In this document: positions 47,692 to 58,945 of the stretch, piece by piece | Numbering within the stretch: position 1 is the stretch's first letter | Layout: every line of letters starts with the position of its first letter | NCBI GenBank assembly: GCA_023614405.1 | Contig: JAJUPC010000232.1 | Location: forward strand, 310,001-374,000 | Origin: Avena insularis | Lineage: Eukaryota; Streptophyta; Magnoliopsida; Poales; Poaceae | Direction: 5' to 3' | DNA: 64,000 bases | The notes under the pieces: model-generated | Told to the model about the DNA's origin: nothing | Database searches by the model: none | Seen by the model: only the letters and a program-made list of their open reading frames with translations | Program-made: the position numbers and the translations under genes

Positions 47692-50604
47692 CATCCCCAA
47701 GCTTAACTCCTGCTCATCCTTGAGTAGGTAAGTGATAAAAAGAAAGAATAATTTTTGAGGTGACATGCACCATCATAAACTTGATCAAAGTATTTATAAA
47801 ACATTCAAAGCTGGGATCATAGTACTTCAATCATAACATGAAAGACAAAGTTCTAGCAATAAGACAAAGAAACTATGATGTAACATGGAAAGGGACAAAC
47901 AAAAGATTCATGAATAACAATGCTTTGCAAGACGTTTGTTTGTTTCACATAAAGAAAACATAGCATAATAGTATTCAGCTTGTCCCTCATAGAGTAGCAA
48001 ACGTAAATGCATAGGACACCTTCAAAGTTCATAAGAGTGACTAGATACAAATAGTTTAAAACAAGCAATATCAAGGTATGCATCAATCAACAAGTCTTGG
48101 GACAATGCACATAGAACTAAGAATGGCCACTATTCTCTCAAAGTAGGTGCATAAAGATAGAAGGTGGAGACTCAATATAATGGTGGAAGAAAGGCCTTCA
48201 TAGAAGGAAGCAGAGATTCAAGTTTCATAAAGAGCTTCCAAAAATTATGGTACTTATAGCTTTTAGCTCTCATTGCCCCTATCATAAGCATCTTGAAGTG
48301 ATTAAGGTTAAAGTGAACAAACTATGGTGTATATGCTTGACAAAGTATAACTTGGAAATCTCATGTCCCTTGAATACGAGGGCCGCTCCTCATGCAAGTT
48401 TAGTCACCGGTAAGTTCTTGTCATCGTAAGTACATGTGCATCATAGAGAACCGCCAAAGGGGTACCCCTTGCCCGATGATACGGAAGAATCCCCATATCA
48501 AAATGATAAGGCAAGCAGACAACAAGCATCTCAACAATCTTCTTATTTACCATGGGAAATGGAGCTTTTTTTTATCTCTTTCCTCTTTTCATAATATCTT
48601 TTTTTTCTTTTTCTCTTTTTTCTCAATATAGGACTCTCTTTTTATAAGAAGAATGCTTCATAGACAACTCATTATGGTTACGCTACAGGTTTCCACCATG
48701 TCAGCATGGATTAGACCAGTGGCCCAGGCGTTTCTCTAACACATATACATAACTCCATGGACTTACAAGCTTCCTTTTCATTTCACACCGACGACATCCA
48801 TATACAAAAGAGCATGATATCAACTAGGTACAAGTACCAAGTGCAATGTTGAAAGCGTTCCGCCTGACAACATGGTTCTGCTAATCCCCAACAAATAAGT
48901 GCAAGCATATACAACATAGACGACACAATGGTTCAAGTTTATTAAGGGCAAGAAAAGTAAAGTGTGCCATCAAGTTCGTGAGAGCTTTAATCACTAGTTT
49001 TCTCATAACAAGTTTAATTCGGAAGGTAGATAAAAACATGAATATACTTGGAATAGCATATGCTAGTAGGTAGGTATGGTGAAATCTTTGGAATAACTTG
49101 GTTTAGGGAGTTGGATGCATGAGTAGAACTCATACTTGGTTGTGGAGGATAGCAAAAGACTGGGAGCGACAAACTAAGAGAGCAATAATGGCCATAATCA
49201 TGCAGAGCGACAAAACATCATTGATCAAAGCATAAAGTAATACTACAAGTTGAAAACTAAAGGATCATAAAGGCTGTGGTGACTTGAGATAGTCATAACA
49301 TGGTGTGAGCATGCGCCAAGTCAACTCAAATAAAGCATCAAAGGAGAATACCACTATACTATGCTTTAATATGCTAAAACAACGCATGATTCATCCAAGG
49401 CACATTAAGCAATCTCAATTGTTTATAAAAAGTCATGCTACAACAAAGAATACTAAGCATAAAGCCAAAACAATATCAAGTATGGCATGACAAAGCATAG
49501 GCCACAGTCAAAAACGAGCTCTCTTTACCACATAAGCATGAACTTTCCTACTCTTTTCCAAATTAAACCAAACTATTTGCAAACCAATGTATGAAAGAGG
49601 GGGTCCAACCAATTTATTCAGAAAAATAAGCAAAAAAAAGAAAACGAAAAACGAAAAAGAAAAAGAAGACGCTCCAAGAACAACACAACTGTGCATGAAA
49701 CAATAAAAATGAAGCGTTTGGAAGAAACCTGGGATTTTTATTGATGAAGAAGGGGGATGCCTTGGGCATCCCCAAGCTTTAACGCTTGTACTTCTTGGAT
49801 ATTTCTTGGGGTGACACGTGTGGCATCCCCAAGCTTAAGCTTTAGTCCATCCTTCATCTCATTACTCATTCCTTCCATACACCTGAAATTTTTCCTTCAT
49901 ACAAAACTTCACACAATCTTCATTAGCAACATTAGTGCACTCAAGATAATAGGTCTTAAGGTTCAGTTCTAACACCAAATAAACTTCCATTAGAACACTA
50001 GATACTGTAGCACTTCCCTCAAAAAGATCAATTCCCCAAAAGAACTCAAAAAGGAACCAACAAGAAGCAAATGCAGAAAATGGCAGAACTGTCAAAACAG
50101 ACCAGCAGGTAAAGACGAATTTTTTAGAAGACCTTCTGTTGCTCAAATCAAAAAGTGTTGAACTAACAAAAGTTATATAACAACCTGGGGCAGAAGCACA
50201 AAAATTCACGCCTCAAAAGGACGTTCAGAGATTTTACACGAATTTTTATAGTGAAGCACAGAAATCTGTTTCGGGACAGCAACTTTCCCAATCATTACTT
50301 CTCTCTCATTAGAGGTTACTCTTGGCACAAAAAGCAAATAAAAAGGATAAGGAGCGGTTATTACTGAAGTAATAACTTCCAAGACTCATCTAAAACTTTT
50401 GGGTTATCTCCCAATAATTACTTTTCTTTAATGCCTTTAAGTTAGGCATAAGCGAAAATTAAAATGGATAGAATAGAAGTAAACGGAGATAATCATGGTG
50501 AAAACATTGTTTTGTTTAATGAAATCCTTTTGTTAACAAGGTTGATCAGGTCTTGTTACCAAAACAATTTCATATGAGACAAAACTTTGTATTCCACTAA
50601 TGAT
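47692..50604. other. Non-coding 3' interior of the nested Gypsy element
   Basis: About 2.9 kb of AT-rich DNA with no domain in any frame. The string CATCCCCAAGCTTAA, which forms the purine tract on the minus strand at 47694, recurs near 49768 and 49826. That may reflect internal duplication of the primer for second-strand synthesis. A pol region would be expected here in an autonomous relative. Confidence 0.6.
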
Positions 50605-50890
50605 TATGTTACCTTAACCTTGATAGCAGTGGTCCCAATCATAATAGTTTCAAATTTTTCTCTTGGTATGGGACAATATATTTCTTCAACTTGAATGCTC
50701 TCAACATGTTCAATTGAATTCAAAACCATAAGTCCTATCAATCTTCTTGGGGAAATAGATAGTATGTTTCTTGTCATTGACATTGAAGGTAACCTTCCCT
50801 TGATTTCAATTAATAACATCTCCTACAGTATTAAGAAAAGGTCTCCCAAGAATAATAGACATATTATCATCTTCAGGCATAAAAGTTTGA
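50605..50890 (-). pseudogene. Retroviral-type aspartic protease C-terminal remnant
   Basis: The minus-strand reading gives MPEDDNMSIILGRPFLNTVG, then a TGA, then NQGKVTFNVNDKKHTIYFPK. ILGRPFLNT followed by a beta hairpin with GK is the C-terminal signature of Gypsy-type pepsin-like proteases. The catalytic DTG part is not seen. The frame then ends (TGA), and a shifted frame continues with EIYCPIPREKFETIMIGTTA to 50604. Enzymatic activity is not possible as written. Confidence 0.65.
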
Positions 50891-50900
50891 GAGGATGCTC

Positions 50901-51929
50901 TCATAAGAAACATGAGTTGACGTAAAAGAGAGCATCAAGAAGCAAATTCAAAACACATTTAAGTCTAACCCACTTCCTATGCATAGGAATCGTGTATGCA
51001 AATAAATTCACAAAGAACAAAGTGACATGCATAGGAAGATAAAACAAGAGTAACTTCAAAACTTTCAGCACATAGAGAGGTGTTTCAATACCATGAAAAC
51101 TTCTACAACCATATTTTCCTCTCTCATAATAATTTTCACTAGCCTCATGAATAAACTCAACAATATAACTATCACATAAAGCATTCTTTTCATGATCTAC
51201 AAGCACTAGAGCTTTATCATAAACATCTTCAAAAGAATCCTCAGGAACATAGCATTCATCCTCCTTTAGTAAGCATGGAGGACAATCAAATAAAGTAAGG
51301 GATAAAGAGTTACTCTCATTAGAAGGTAGGCATGGGTAGCTAATCCATTCTTCCTCCTTTGGTTCATCACTCTCCTCCTCTTTTTCATCTCATGAGATTT
51401 TAGGTTCATCAATTTCTTCTTCCATAGGATCCTGCAAGGCATTACTCTCTTCCATTTGTGGAAAGCATCTACTAAAGTATTCAAGGATATAGCCATTTTC
51501 ATCCTTATAATTATCAAAGCAGAATTTAAGTATACCATAAACCTCATATTTGTAAGGTGAATCATCAATATTTTCAAGCAAACTAGCAAGTTCAAAAGCA
51601 CCCTTCCAAGCAATAAATTCTTCAATTTGTTCCGCATCATAAAAGTCATAAATTCCTTTAGCATAGGAAGATATGGTATCATTATCACTATACTCACATT
51701 GAAAGGGGAGGTGTTTATACCTCTTTCTGCAACAAGACTCGTCACAGCAATAATTAACATTATAAGTAGAGCACACGTTTCTAGCAATGGTATACAATCT
51801 ATCAATTTGTTCCCATAAGTGTTTCCCTTTTTGTGACAAGCGGTGTTCCTTATAATAATATTTATGATCTTCCGTGAACCCACCTTGCCAATAAGCTTCA
51901 GTTTCAAAGAAACCAACCATTGACAACAA
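50901..51929 (-). pseudogene. Unknown retroelement protein with hydrophobic C-terminus, one in-frame stop
   Basis: The first long frame after the primer site. It starts MLSMVGFFETEAYWQGGFTE and has a cysteine cluster (YCCDESCCRKRY). An acidic stretch follows, broken by a single TGA at 51390, after which the same frame continues with DEKEEESDEPKEEEWISYPC. The last ~60 residues are strongly hydrophobic (VLKVLKLLLFYLPMHVTLFF, then FVNLFAYTIPMHRKW), suggesting one or two membrane segments. Read through the stop it is about 343 residues. No Gag signature is visible. The tail could be an envelope-like or membrane-anchored product of the kind described for some Athila relatives, but this is only an inference. 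Confidence 0.5.
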
Positions 51930-52090
51930 GCATTATAAGGCAACACAATAATAGACCAACAAAAATAACAACTAGAGTAGGAACTACTTTTTTTTTAATT
52001 TCTGATAAAGAAATAAGCACACAAGGCAGAAATAAACTTAGCTTGAACATAGTGATTCCAAGTGGACTTGATAAATAAAGCTATGCTCCC

Positions 52091-52104
52091 TGGCAACGGC
52101 GCCA
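52091..52104 (-). other. Primer binding site of the nested Gypsy element
   Basis: The minus strand reads TGGCGCCGTTGCCA, separated by 11 bases from the right LTR. It sets the element's direction as right to left. Confidence 0.88.
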
Positions 52105-52115
52105 GAAAATAGTCT

Positions 52116-53526
52116 TGATGACCCACAAGTATAGCGGGTGTATCGCAGTATTTTCAAGGGAAGTGAAACCCAATTTATTGATTCGACACAAGAGGAGCCA
52201 AAGAATATTTATCAGCCTTAACAACTGAGTTGTCAATTCAGCTGCACCTGGAAACAATCTTGATCACAGCAGTTTATCAGTAGCAACAGTTTTGTAGTAG
52301 GAATAGTAAAGTAACAACAGTAGTAAAGCAAAGACGGTAGTAACAAAAGCAGTAAACAGTGGGATTCGAGTGCAGTAGGCATAGGGATGGATGGACGGGC
52401 ATTGCATGGACAATACAATTCACATAGCAAACAGAACATAGGGCAATTGCAGATAAATAAGATAAAGCATCCATGTACTAGACAATCCTAGGCATGTGTT
52501 CCATATATAGTCATACGTGCTTGCAATGAGAACTTGCACAACATCTTTTGTCCTGCCAGCCCGTTTGCAGCGGGGCCTCTAGGGAACTACTGGCAATTAA
52601 GGTGCTCCTTTTAATAGAGCACCGGAGGAAAGCATTAACACTCCGTGAACACATGTGATCCTCACATCAAAGCCATTACCTTCCGGTTATCCCGATTTAC
52701 ATCGCCAGGGCCATAGGTTCCGGACAACAACGTGTGTATACAACTTGTAGATAAGACCAAAAACAATACTATCATAATGAATCAATAACATGTTCAGATC
52801 TGAAATCATGGCACTCGGGCCCTAGTGACAAGCATTAAGCACAACAAGTCGCAACAAAGTCATAAAGCACTAATAAAAGATAATAGGCACCATGTCCTAA
52901 CAATCTGATGCCATTACATGAACAATCTCATCCAATCCCTACCATCCCCATAGCCTACAGCGGGGGATTACTCACTCATAGATGGGGGAAACATGGATGG
53001 TCGATGGAGATGATGGTGGGGATCGATGGAGATGGCTCCGGGGGCACTTCCCCGTCCCAGGTGCCTAATGTAGACTTTGTTCCCCGAATCTCCCCTTTGG
53101 TGGTGGAAGGCCATGAACTTCTTCGAAAACGCACCCCCGAAGTTTTTAGGTCAGAAGGCTCCTTTTAGGCGAAGAGGAGACCGAGGGGTGCCTGAACCAC
53201 CACACCATGCCTGGCGCCAGGCCCAGCCCGCGCCTGGGTGTGTGTGGCCAGCCCCTGGCCCTCCTCCGTCTCGTATTCTGGCTCCTGGAGTCTTCTGGAA
53301 AAATAGGCACTTTGGCTTTTGTCCTGTCCAATTCCGAGAATATTCATTTTCTGACTTTCTTGGAACCAAAAACAGCAGAAAACGGGAAGCTGGCATTGTG
53401 GCTCTTGTTAATAGGTTAGTCCAAGAAATCATACGAAAAGTACTCCAAAGTATGGACAAAACACAAGAAAGTGGATAAAACCAAGCTTGGAACATCAAAA
53501 ATTATAGATACATTTGCAATGTATCA
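52116..53526 (-). repeat. 5' LTR of the nested Gypsy element
   Basis: 1411 bp and the promoter-bearing copy for minus-strand transcription. Compared with the left LTR it has more bases in several G/C runs (for example near 52720 and 53040-53250). Confidence 0.92.
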
Positions 53527-53531
53527 AGGAC

Positions 53532-54223
53532 GCCCAAGAGTTGCACGAAAAAAGGCACCACGCCGTAGAGTACACCCCTGAGATCTAGTCAAAATGCCAC
53601 ACCGAATGGTAGCAAAAAAACGCTAAGAGAGCTAGCACGATGGTGATCACTCTAGAGAGTGGTAGCAAAAAGGTGAAGATGTCCAGCACGGAGGCTGCCA
53701 CACCCAGTGGGAGTAGAAAAATGCTAATTTGGAGCGGAACACGCCGCTGAGGTCAGGCAATAATGCCAGCACGAAGGAGAATACGCCCAATAGTAGCAAC
53801 AAAAGGGCTAATTTGGAGCAGAACACGCTGCTGAGGTTAGGCAATAATGCCAGCACGAAGGAGAACATGCCCAATAGTAGCAGCAAAAGGGCTAATTTGG
53901 AGCAGAACACGCCGCTGAGGTCAGGCAATAATGCCAGCACGAAGGAGAATACCCCCAATGGTAGCAGCAAAAGGGCTAATTCGAAGAAGAACACACCACA
54001 GAGGTCAGGAAGTAATGCCAGCACCCTGGAGCCAACACCCGTGAGGGGAGGAAGGAAGGAGATCACACCCAAGAGCGGCAGCAAAAATCCTAGTTCGATG
54101 GGTAATGGAATGCAGATGTCATGCCCTACTGATACCATCAGGAAAGATTACATCAGGAAGGAGGATGTACACAGGAAGAGCAAGAGGGTTCTATACAGTC
54201 AAGAGAAAATTGATTATGACTGA
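53532..54223 (+). pseudogene. MuDR-like transposase, repeat-rich linker after the insertion
   Basis: The reading frame from before the insertion continues as TPKSCTKKGTTP and then a TAG. From 53729 an open frame carries four 28-residue (84-bp) repeats of the form NTPLRSGNNASTKE followed by NTPNSSNKRANLEQ, the last one degenerate. A basic tail with KSKRVLYSQEKIDYD ends at 54223. These are low-complexity and probably disordered, as are many linkers in MULE proteins. Unit copies differ by single substitutions, indicating recent tandem expansion. Confidence 0.6.
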
Positions 54224-54423
54224 TGTTTGTCTACTGAAGTACCTGGGATGCATGCAAATGTAAGACCACCCCATGTGGTTCTAGAAGAACAAACCGAGTG
54301 TCTTGGAGAAAATAGAGTTACCGGTGAGGTAGATTGGGGCAAATTTCTGGTCCATCCGGGTGGAGATGATGGAGCAGCCCCACCCATGGGAGTCAATATG
54401 ATGTGTGCAATACTAGGCATTAG

Positions 54424-56475
54424 AGACGATAGCTAGGATTCTGAATCAGACGAAGAAGGCACTGTAGAGGATCAAGAACCTGGTGATGATGAAATAGATG
54501 AGAAACTTAACGATGAGGCTAGTATTCCAGTCGATGATTTGGGTGTTGAAGTAGAAGAAATGAAACATGACCACGGGTATCCTATAATTTCGGTCGGCAC
54601 TGAGTTCGGGAGCATGCAAGAGTTCAGGATGTCGTTCCAGAATTTTTGTATCAAGGGGGAGTTCGATGTTTATCGACTAAAGAACACTACCCAGAGGTAT
54701 GAGGCCGTTTGAAAGTTAACGTGGATGAATGGACGGGCTGAGGTACATTGTCCATGGAGGATCACAGCAAGAGCCTTACCTGCGTCGAAGGCAATTAGGG
54801 TACTGGGGCAATGAATGCAGCAAACCATTAGAACTTTCTCTCTTTTCACTCTATAACTACAATTGTTGTGCGATATCTTTCTAGCAACTAGTTGATTCCG
54901 CTTATCTTTTAAATGAATCTGTGTTACAGGTGAACAAAATGGGCCCTCCACACATGTGTCCGACAGGCAGCAAACTGAAATCCTCAATGGCTGATACAGA
55001 GTGGGTGGGTATACAAGCTATGTCCATACTAAAGGATAACCCTAAGGAGACCGCGAAGAATATTTAGGCTAGCCTCGGTTCTAAATACAACATTGTCCTA
55101 CCATATTACACGGTTTGGAAAGGTAAAGAGAAAGCTCTGGGGGTCTTGCACGGGGATCGGAACAATAGCTTCAGGATGCTGTACAACTTCAAGGCGGAGG
55201 TACAAGCTAGGTGTCCGGGGAGTGTTGTGGAGATTGACACCGAATCAGTACGTGGTAAAATATATTTCAAAAGATTTTTCATGGCGCTTAAACCTTGCAT
55301 CCAGGGATTCAAGGACGGCTGTAGGCCGTATCTGAGTGTAGACATCACTGTCCTAACTGGCAAATGGAAAGGCTGCCTGCCATCTTCCATAACACTTGAT
55401 GGTCACAACTGGATGTTCCCAGTGGCATTGTGGCTATTTGAAACAGAAACGGAGGAAAACTAGGTCTGGTTTATGAGCCAGCTTAGGAGATCAATAGGCC
55501 ACATGGATCCATTGGCTATATCCACGGATGCATGCAAAGGGCTGACGAATGCAGTGAAAGAGGTGTTCCTGCGAGCTGAAGGTAGAGAATGCCATGCCCA
55601 TATGATGCTCAACTTGTACTCACACTATGCAGGGAGCATATTTCGTTACATGTTTCCTGCTACGAGAGCTTACAAACCTAGTAGCAACGAATATTTCATG
55701 AGTAAGATTTTTGCGGAAGCCCTTGAACTTCCAGAGTACTTAGCCATCCATCATTCACAGCTATGGAAGAGGAGTCAATTCAACCCTGACATCAAAGTTG
55801 ATTACATAAACAACAACCTTACAGAATGCCTGAATAATTGGGTGAAGGACATAAAAGTGCGTCATGTTCATATCTTGATGGACAACATACGTGGTATGAT
55901 CATGAAGCTGTTAAATATAAGGAGAGAGATCGGTAGGAGACTTAGAGGACATATGCTACCGCTAGTTGTGCAGCAACTGCACAAGAGAAGCCGAAGACTT
56001 GCTCATATTAAGGTTCTCACATCAACCAGCAGCAGCTATGAGGTGGTCGATATGTCCAAGAGTGGCAAAAGGGATGTTGTGAACATCCAGCTGGGAGAAT
56101 GCACCTGCTTAGAGTGGCAGCATACCGGGATATCTTGTGACCACGCCTTGGCCTTCTTGGTGAAGAAAAGAACTCTACCACATTTGGATCAGTATTTGTC
56201 AGACTACTACTCTATGGAAAAGTTCAGAGCTACATACGCTGGATCCGTCGAGCCATGTACAGCACTCCATCTCGGGTTTTCTAGTCCAACTGCTTTCAAG
56301 CTTTGCCACCGCCATAAAAGGTAGAGGAAGACCTCAGGTCAATAGGTTTAAGAATTTTCTCGAGAAGAAGGGTTCAGATTTCTGTGCTACCGAGAAGGGC
56401 AAAAACAGATGCAAGACCTACCATCTTATAGGCCATAGAGCAGCAGGTTGTCCCCTTAATGCTCCCAAACCTAGG
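54424..56475 (+). pseudogene. MuDR-like transposase core: DNA-binding, DDE, SWIM and zinc knuckle
   Basis: An acidic stretch leads to the MuDR DNA-binding domain at about 54575-54770 (GTEFGSMQEFRMSFQNFCIK, then KNTTQRYEAV, TGA, CPWRITARA). An intron ends at TGTTACAG near 54930. The transposase domain follows: LSVDITVLTGKWKG (Asp at 55341), ISTDACKGLTNAV (Asp near 55527), CHAHMMLNLYSHY, and NNNLTECLNNW (Glu near 55823). The three DDE residues are therefore present. A SWIM finger GECTCLEWQHTGISCDHA sits near 56090-56150. After a frame change near 56320 comes GRGRPQVNRFKNFLEKKGS and a knuckle CKTYHLIGHRAAGC, in which the second Cys is Tyr. Stops at 54710, 55065 and 55461 disable it. Mutator enzymes cut at terminal inverted repeats. 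Confidence 0.85.
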
Positions 56476-56555
56476 TATGAGACGGTACATTCACAAAAAA
56501 AATTGTTTATAGTCTATAGATATAAGGTAGTAATCCATGTACTGTTTTTTTACAG

Positions 56556-56808
56556 GAAGCGCAAGGTAAGAAACAAGACAGACGACTCAGTGATTTTGCT
56601 GCGGGAAGAAAACCAAAATGAGTGGAGTGATGATGCTGGAAAAGATTCTGGTGCTGATTGGCCTAACTTCCCTCGACCTGGAGATGCAGGGTACATGAAG
56701 GTAAGAAAATTGGCACCCAGGAAGAGGAAGAAGGCTGGAGATGAAGAAGCCAGTGGACATGAAGGCAAGAGGAAGAAAGTTGGCACCCATGCAGAGAAAG
56801 AAGGCTAG
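56556..56808 (+). pseudogene. MuDR-like transposase, C-terminal exon(s)
   Basis: An exon following TTTTTTTACAG gives RKRKVRNKTDDSVILLREEN, an acidic middle and a lysine-rich tail with duplicated KRKKAGDEEA and KRKKVGTHAE, ending at 56808. It fits the basic C-terminus usual in grass MULE transposases. Placement in this gene is by position and splice signals. Confidence 0.5.
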
Positions 56809-57188
56809 AAGTGTAGAAGCCTAATGATGTACTGAACTTGAACATATATAGGTAGTTCGGTTAAACTCTGGAGCTGTGTGCGTGGAACTTGTCGGGCAAA
56901 ATAATCTGCCTCCCGTACTTAGAGTAAAATGTATCGCGACTTGAGGACTGGATATGGCCGAGGCCACTAGTTGAATCCGAAATTGTGACTATGCCACTAC
57001 TATATGAACAATCGCGATAGCTGAGCAGTTAAGGGGACTCCAAAATCGATGGGTGTTAGTGGCACATACATGAATTATTTATAGGTGCTTAATAAATCCC
57101 TGCTATTGGCATTACATTTATGATAAGGTTCTGAGCTGAAAAACAAGTTCTAAGCTGGCTGCTACACTCCACAAAGCAGCAACTTATT
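56809..57188. other. Convergent intergenic stretch
   Basis: Between the transposase 3' end (+) and the GRF gene 3' end (-). It is AT-rich with no gene seen and probably contains both polyadenylation regions. Confidence 0.5.
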
Positions 57189-57773
57189 TTAGCTGCTGGA
57201 CAATGACATGGAAACATAAACTGCAAAGGCAACAGATAATGCCCAGATAATGAGGAAATTGTTTCCACTATCTGGCCTAATCTTGAGCCCGTCTTTCCCA
57301 CCACCTCCCTGCCCCTGCCTCCCCTGCACCTGGTGAATCTCCCGGATCTCTCGCTCCAACACACGGATCTCCTATTTCTTGTCCAACACAGCATCACGCA
57401 GATCCTGAACAAGCTCTTTGTGAAAACCTATCAGTGGCTTTTCGATCCACACAAACTTGTCACAGCCAGTTCCCCTCCCTTCCTACGAAGTAGATCGAAG
57501 GAAACAAAAAAAGAATTACATTACGCTTTCCGGATCTGGGTTACCATTGTACCTACAGTAGGAACTTAACGCCCTAATGCTACAGTTGCTGAATTTTCCT
57601 GCAGTATTTTCGTCGGTCCAAGAAATCCATCTCGGCATCTTCTCACTGCACAAACACAGCATATCGGGGTAGTAATCATAGGGCGCCCTCCGGTACCTGA
57701 TGGGGGCACCCGCTAGACGGTGTTGAGCCGACCTTGATTCCACCCGACACGAACTACATGAGCTACGAGCCAT
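57189..57773 (-). pseudogene. GRF-type zinc-finger protein with coiled coil and C-terminal membrane segment
   Basis: It starts at 57773: MARSSCSSCRVESRSAQHRL, then YDYYPDMLCLCSEKMPRWIS, WTDENTAGKFSNC. After an intron (acceptor TTCGTAG near 57478) the finger is completed by GCDKFVWIEKPL. That gives the C-x-C...C...C layout of the GRF finger, a single-stranded nucleic-acid-binding fold. A predicted coiled coil follows (LVQDLRDAVLDKK, TAG, EIRVLEREIREIHQVQ). Last comes a hydrophobic tail NNFLIIWALSVAFAVYVSM, probably one membrane span. The TAG is one change from CAG. Grass genomes have many such GRF genes next to MULE transposases, and here it converges with one. A second, non-transposase partner role is inference. 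Confidence 0.65.
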
Positions 57774-58070
57774 GAGCGAGGGGAGCGAGGGCAGAGGAAA
57801 GAGTAGCCTTTGGATGTCAGTGTAGTGGGGCGGTGATTTATCCCCACTTAATAACTCGGGCAGAATCCTACCATCCACATTCGGCTGATAGGTGGGCGAC
57901 CTAGCGTGCGGACTTGTCAACGAAACCTCGCACCTTCGTGGTTCAAAGGCCCTCTCACGTGCATTGGACAAAATTTTGTGGCACCTTGCCCACGTACATA
58001 TCACTAGGAGGCCTTGCTCGGGAACCAGACACGCCTGGCCCACACTCTTAGTCCCTCCTAGGAACTTGTC
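57774..58070. promoter_or_regulatory. Shared 297-bp gap between divergent start codons
   Basis: Contains the start sides of the GRF gene (-) and the small ORF (+). No clear TATA could be fixed for either. It is a candidate bidirectional promoter on the basis of the divergent arrangement only. Confidence 0.4.
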
Positions 58071-58472
58071 ATGGCTCATGCCGGCACATCCATCCGCTCC
58101 ACCGCTTCCGGTAGGGCTCACCGCGGCGGATCAACCCCAAGATCCTACCGTCGCAGTATCAAATGGCCATGGTTTCTTGAGCGGAGCGACGCCACGCCTC
58201 GAGCTCGACCCTCCTACACCAGAGAAGCACCGATGCGGTCGAGCTCGAGCAGGAGCCGCTAGGCGCGACGGGGCTCGGTCCATGCCAACCCCGTCACCTT
58301 CATCATTGTCGATTCCGATATGGAGGACGATAGGGATAAAGCTGTGCAGAATGCCATTGTTGCCTACTTGGCGAAGGGAATGCCATGGGCGGGAGTGGAT
58401 GTCGCTGGGAAGGGCACGGCGGTGTCACCAATCGAGGTGGACTCCAACGACAACGATGTGATGTGGGTTTAG
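58071..58472 (+). pseudogene. Small unknown protein, one in-frame TAG
   Basis: The frame starts at 58071 (MAHAGTSIRSTASGRAHRGG), is Ser/Arg-rich for ~60 residues and meets TAG at 58260. It continues in the same frame with ARRGSVHANPVTFIIVDSDM, an acidic patch EDDRDK and an amphipathic segment AVQNAIVAYLAKGMPWAGVD, ending at 58472. It is about 133 residues if read through. The sequence looks coding (frame kept across the stop, acidic C-terminal half), but I do not recognise it. It diverges from the GRF gene and may belong to the same mobile unit. Confidence 0.45.
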
Positions 58473-58945
58473 ATGCTGATTAGGATGGTTGCAATTTCGG
58501 TTGTGTTTAGTGCGAGTACAATTATTGTAATGGGTTTGTCGAGTTATATTGAGAAATATGTGCAATAGCAGCGTGTAAGTGCTTCCACTTTAGGAATTGT
58601 GTCGGTGCCATTTGCATGTTGCATTATCAACGTAGATTACATGTAAACAATCAAACGAAAATCAGATTGCAACCATCAGACGGGAGTGGCAGGATGGAAG
58701 AGGAGTGGGGACAGTGGCTTCGAGGGGAAGGAAGAGAAGTAAGGGGGCGTGACACTGGCAGGTGGGCCCGCGGAACACGTGACACTGATATGCGGGAGCG
58801 GGAGCACGCGGTATTGTCATTCTGTCTAGAGGAAGTGGACTTTGCAATGTGATAACAGCAAGCTAATTGGACCAATAACTCGTCGAATTATTAAGGAGTA
58901 CTAAACAAAACTACAACCGGGGTACATTCGCACAACATGTATGCT
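58473..58945. other. No gene seen
   Basis: Includes a GC-rich piece at 58690-58810 with two GTGACACTG-x-TATG/AGG-type repeats (GGGCGTGACACTGGCAGG and CACGTGACACTGATATGCGG). Overlapping short frames exist on both strands without motifs. Confidence 0.4.

Larger units (their letters stand above)
46303..53526 (-). mobile_element. Non-autonomous Gypsy-type LTR retrotransposon nested in the MuDR-like gene
   Basis: 7224 bp: left LTR 46303-47691 and right LTR 52116-53526, with TGATGACCC...ATGTATCA ends. TSD AGGAC lies at 46298-46302 and 53527-53531. The primer site on the minus strand is TGGCGCCGTTGCCA (52091-52104), 11 bases from the right LTR. This is the type used by Athila-like and related Gypsy lineages. 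The purine-rich AGCTTGGGGATGT lies against the left LTR. The interior has an unknown ORF and a protease remnant, but no reverse transcriptase, RNase H or integrase. It therefore depended on a partner element. Confidence 0.93.
44643..56808 (+). mobile_element. MuDR-like transposon gene region, split by a nested Gypsy element
   Basis: Transposase coding parts lie on the + strand on both sides of the Gypsy insertion at 46303-53526. Removing the insertion and one copy of its TSD AGGAC restores an open join through the basic, Thr/Pro-rich region. Limits given are those of the recognisable gene. The terminal inverted repeats were not identified with confidence, though candidates are near 43.96 kb and 59.2-59.4 kb. 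Confidence 0.7.
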
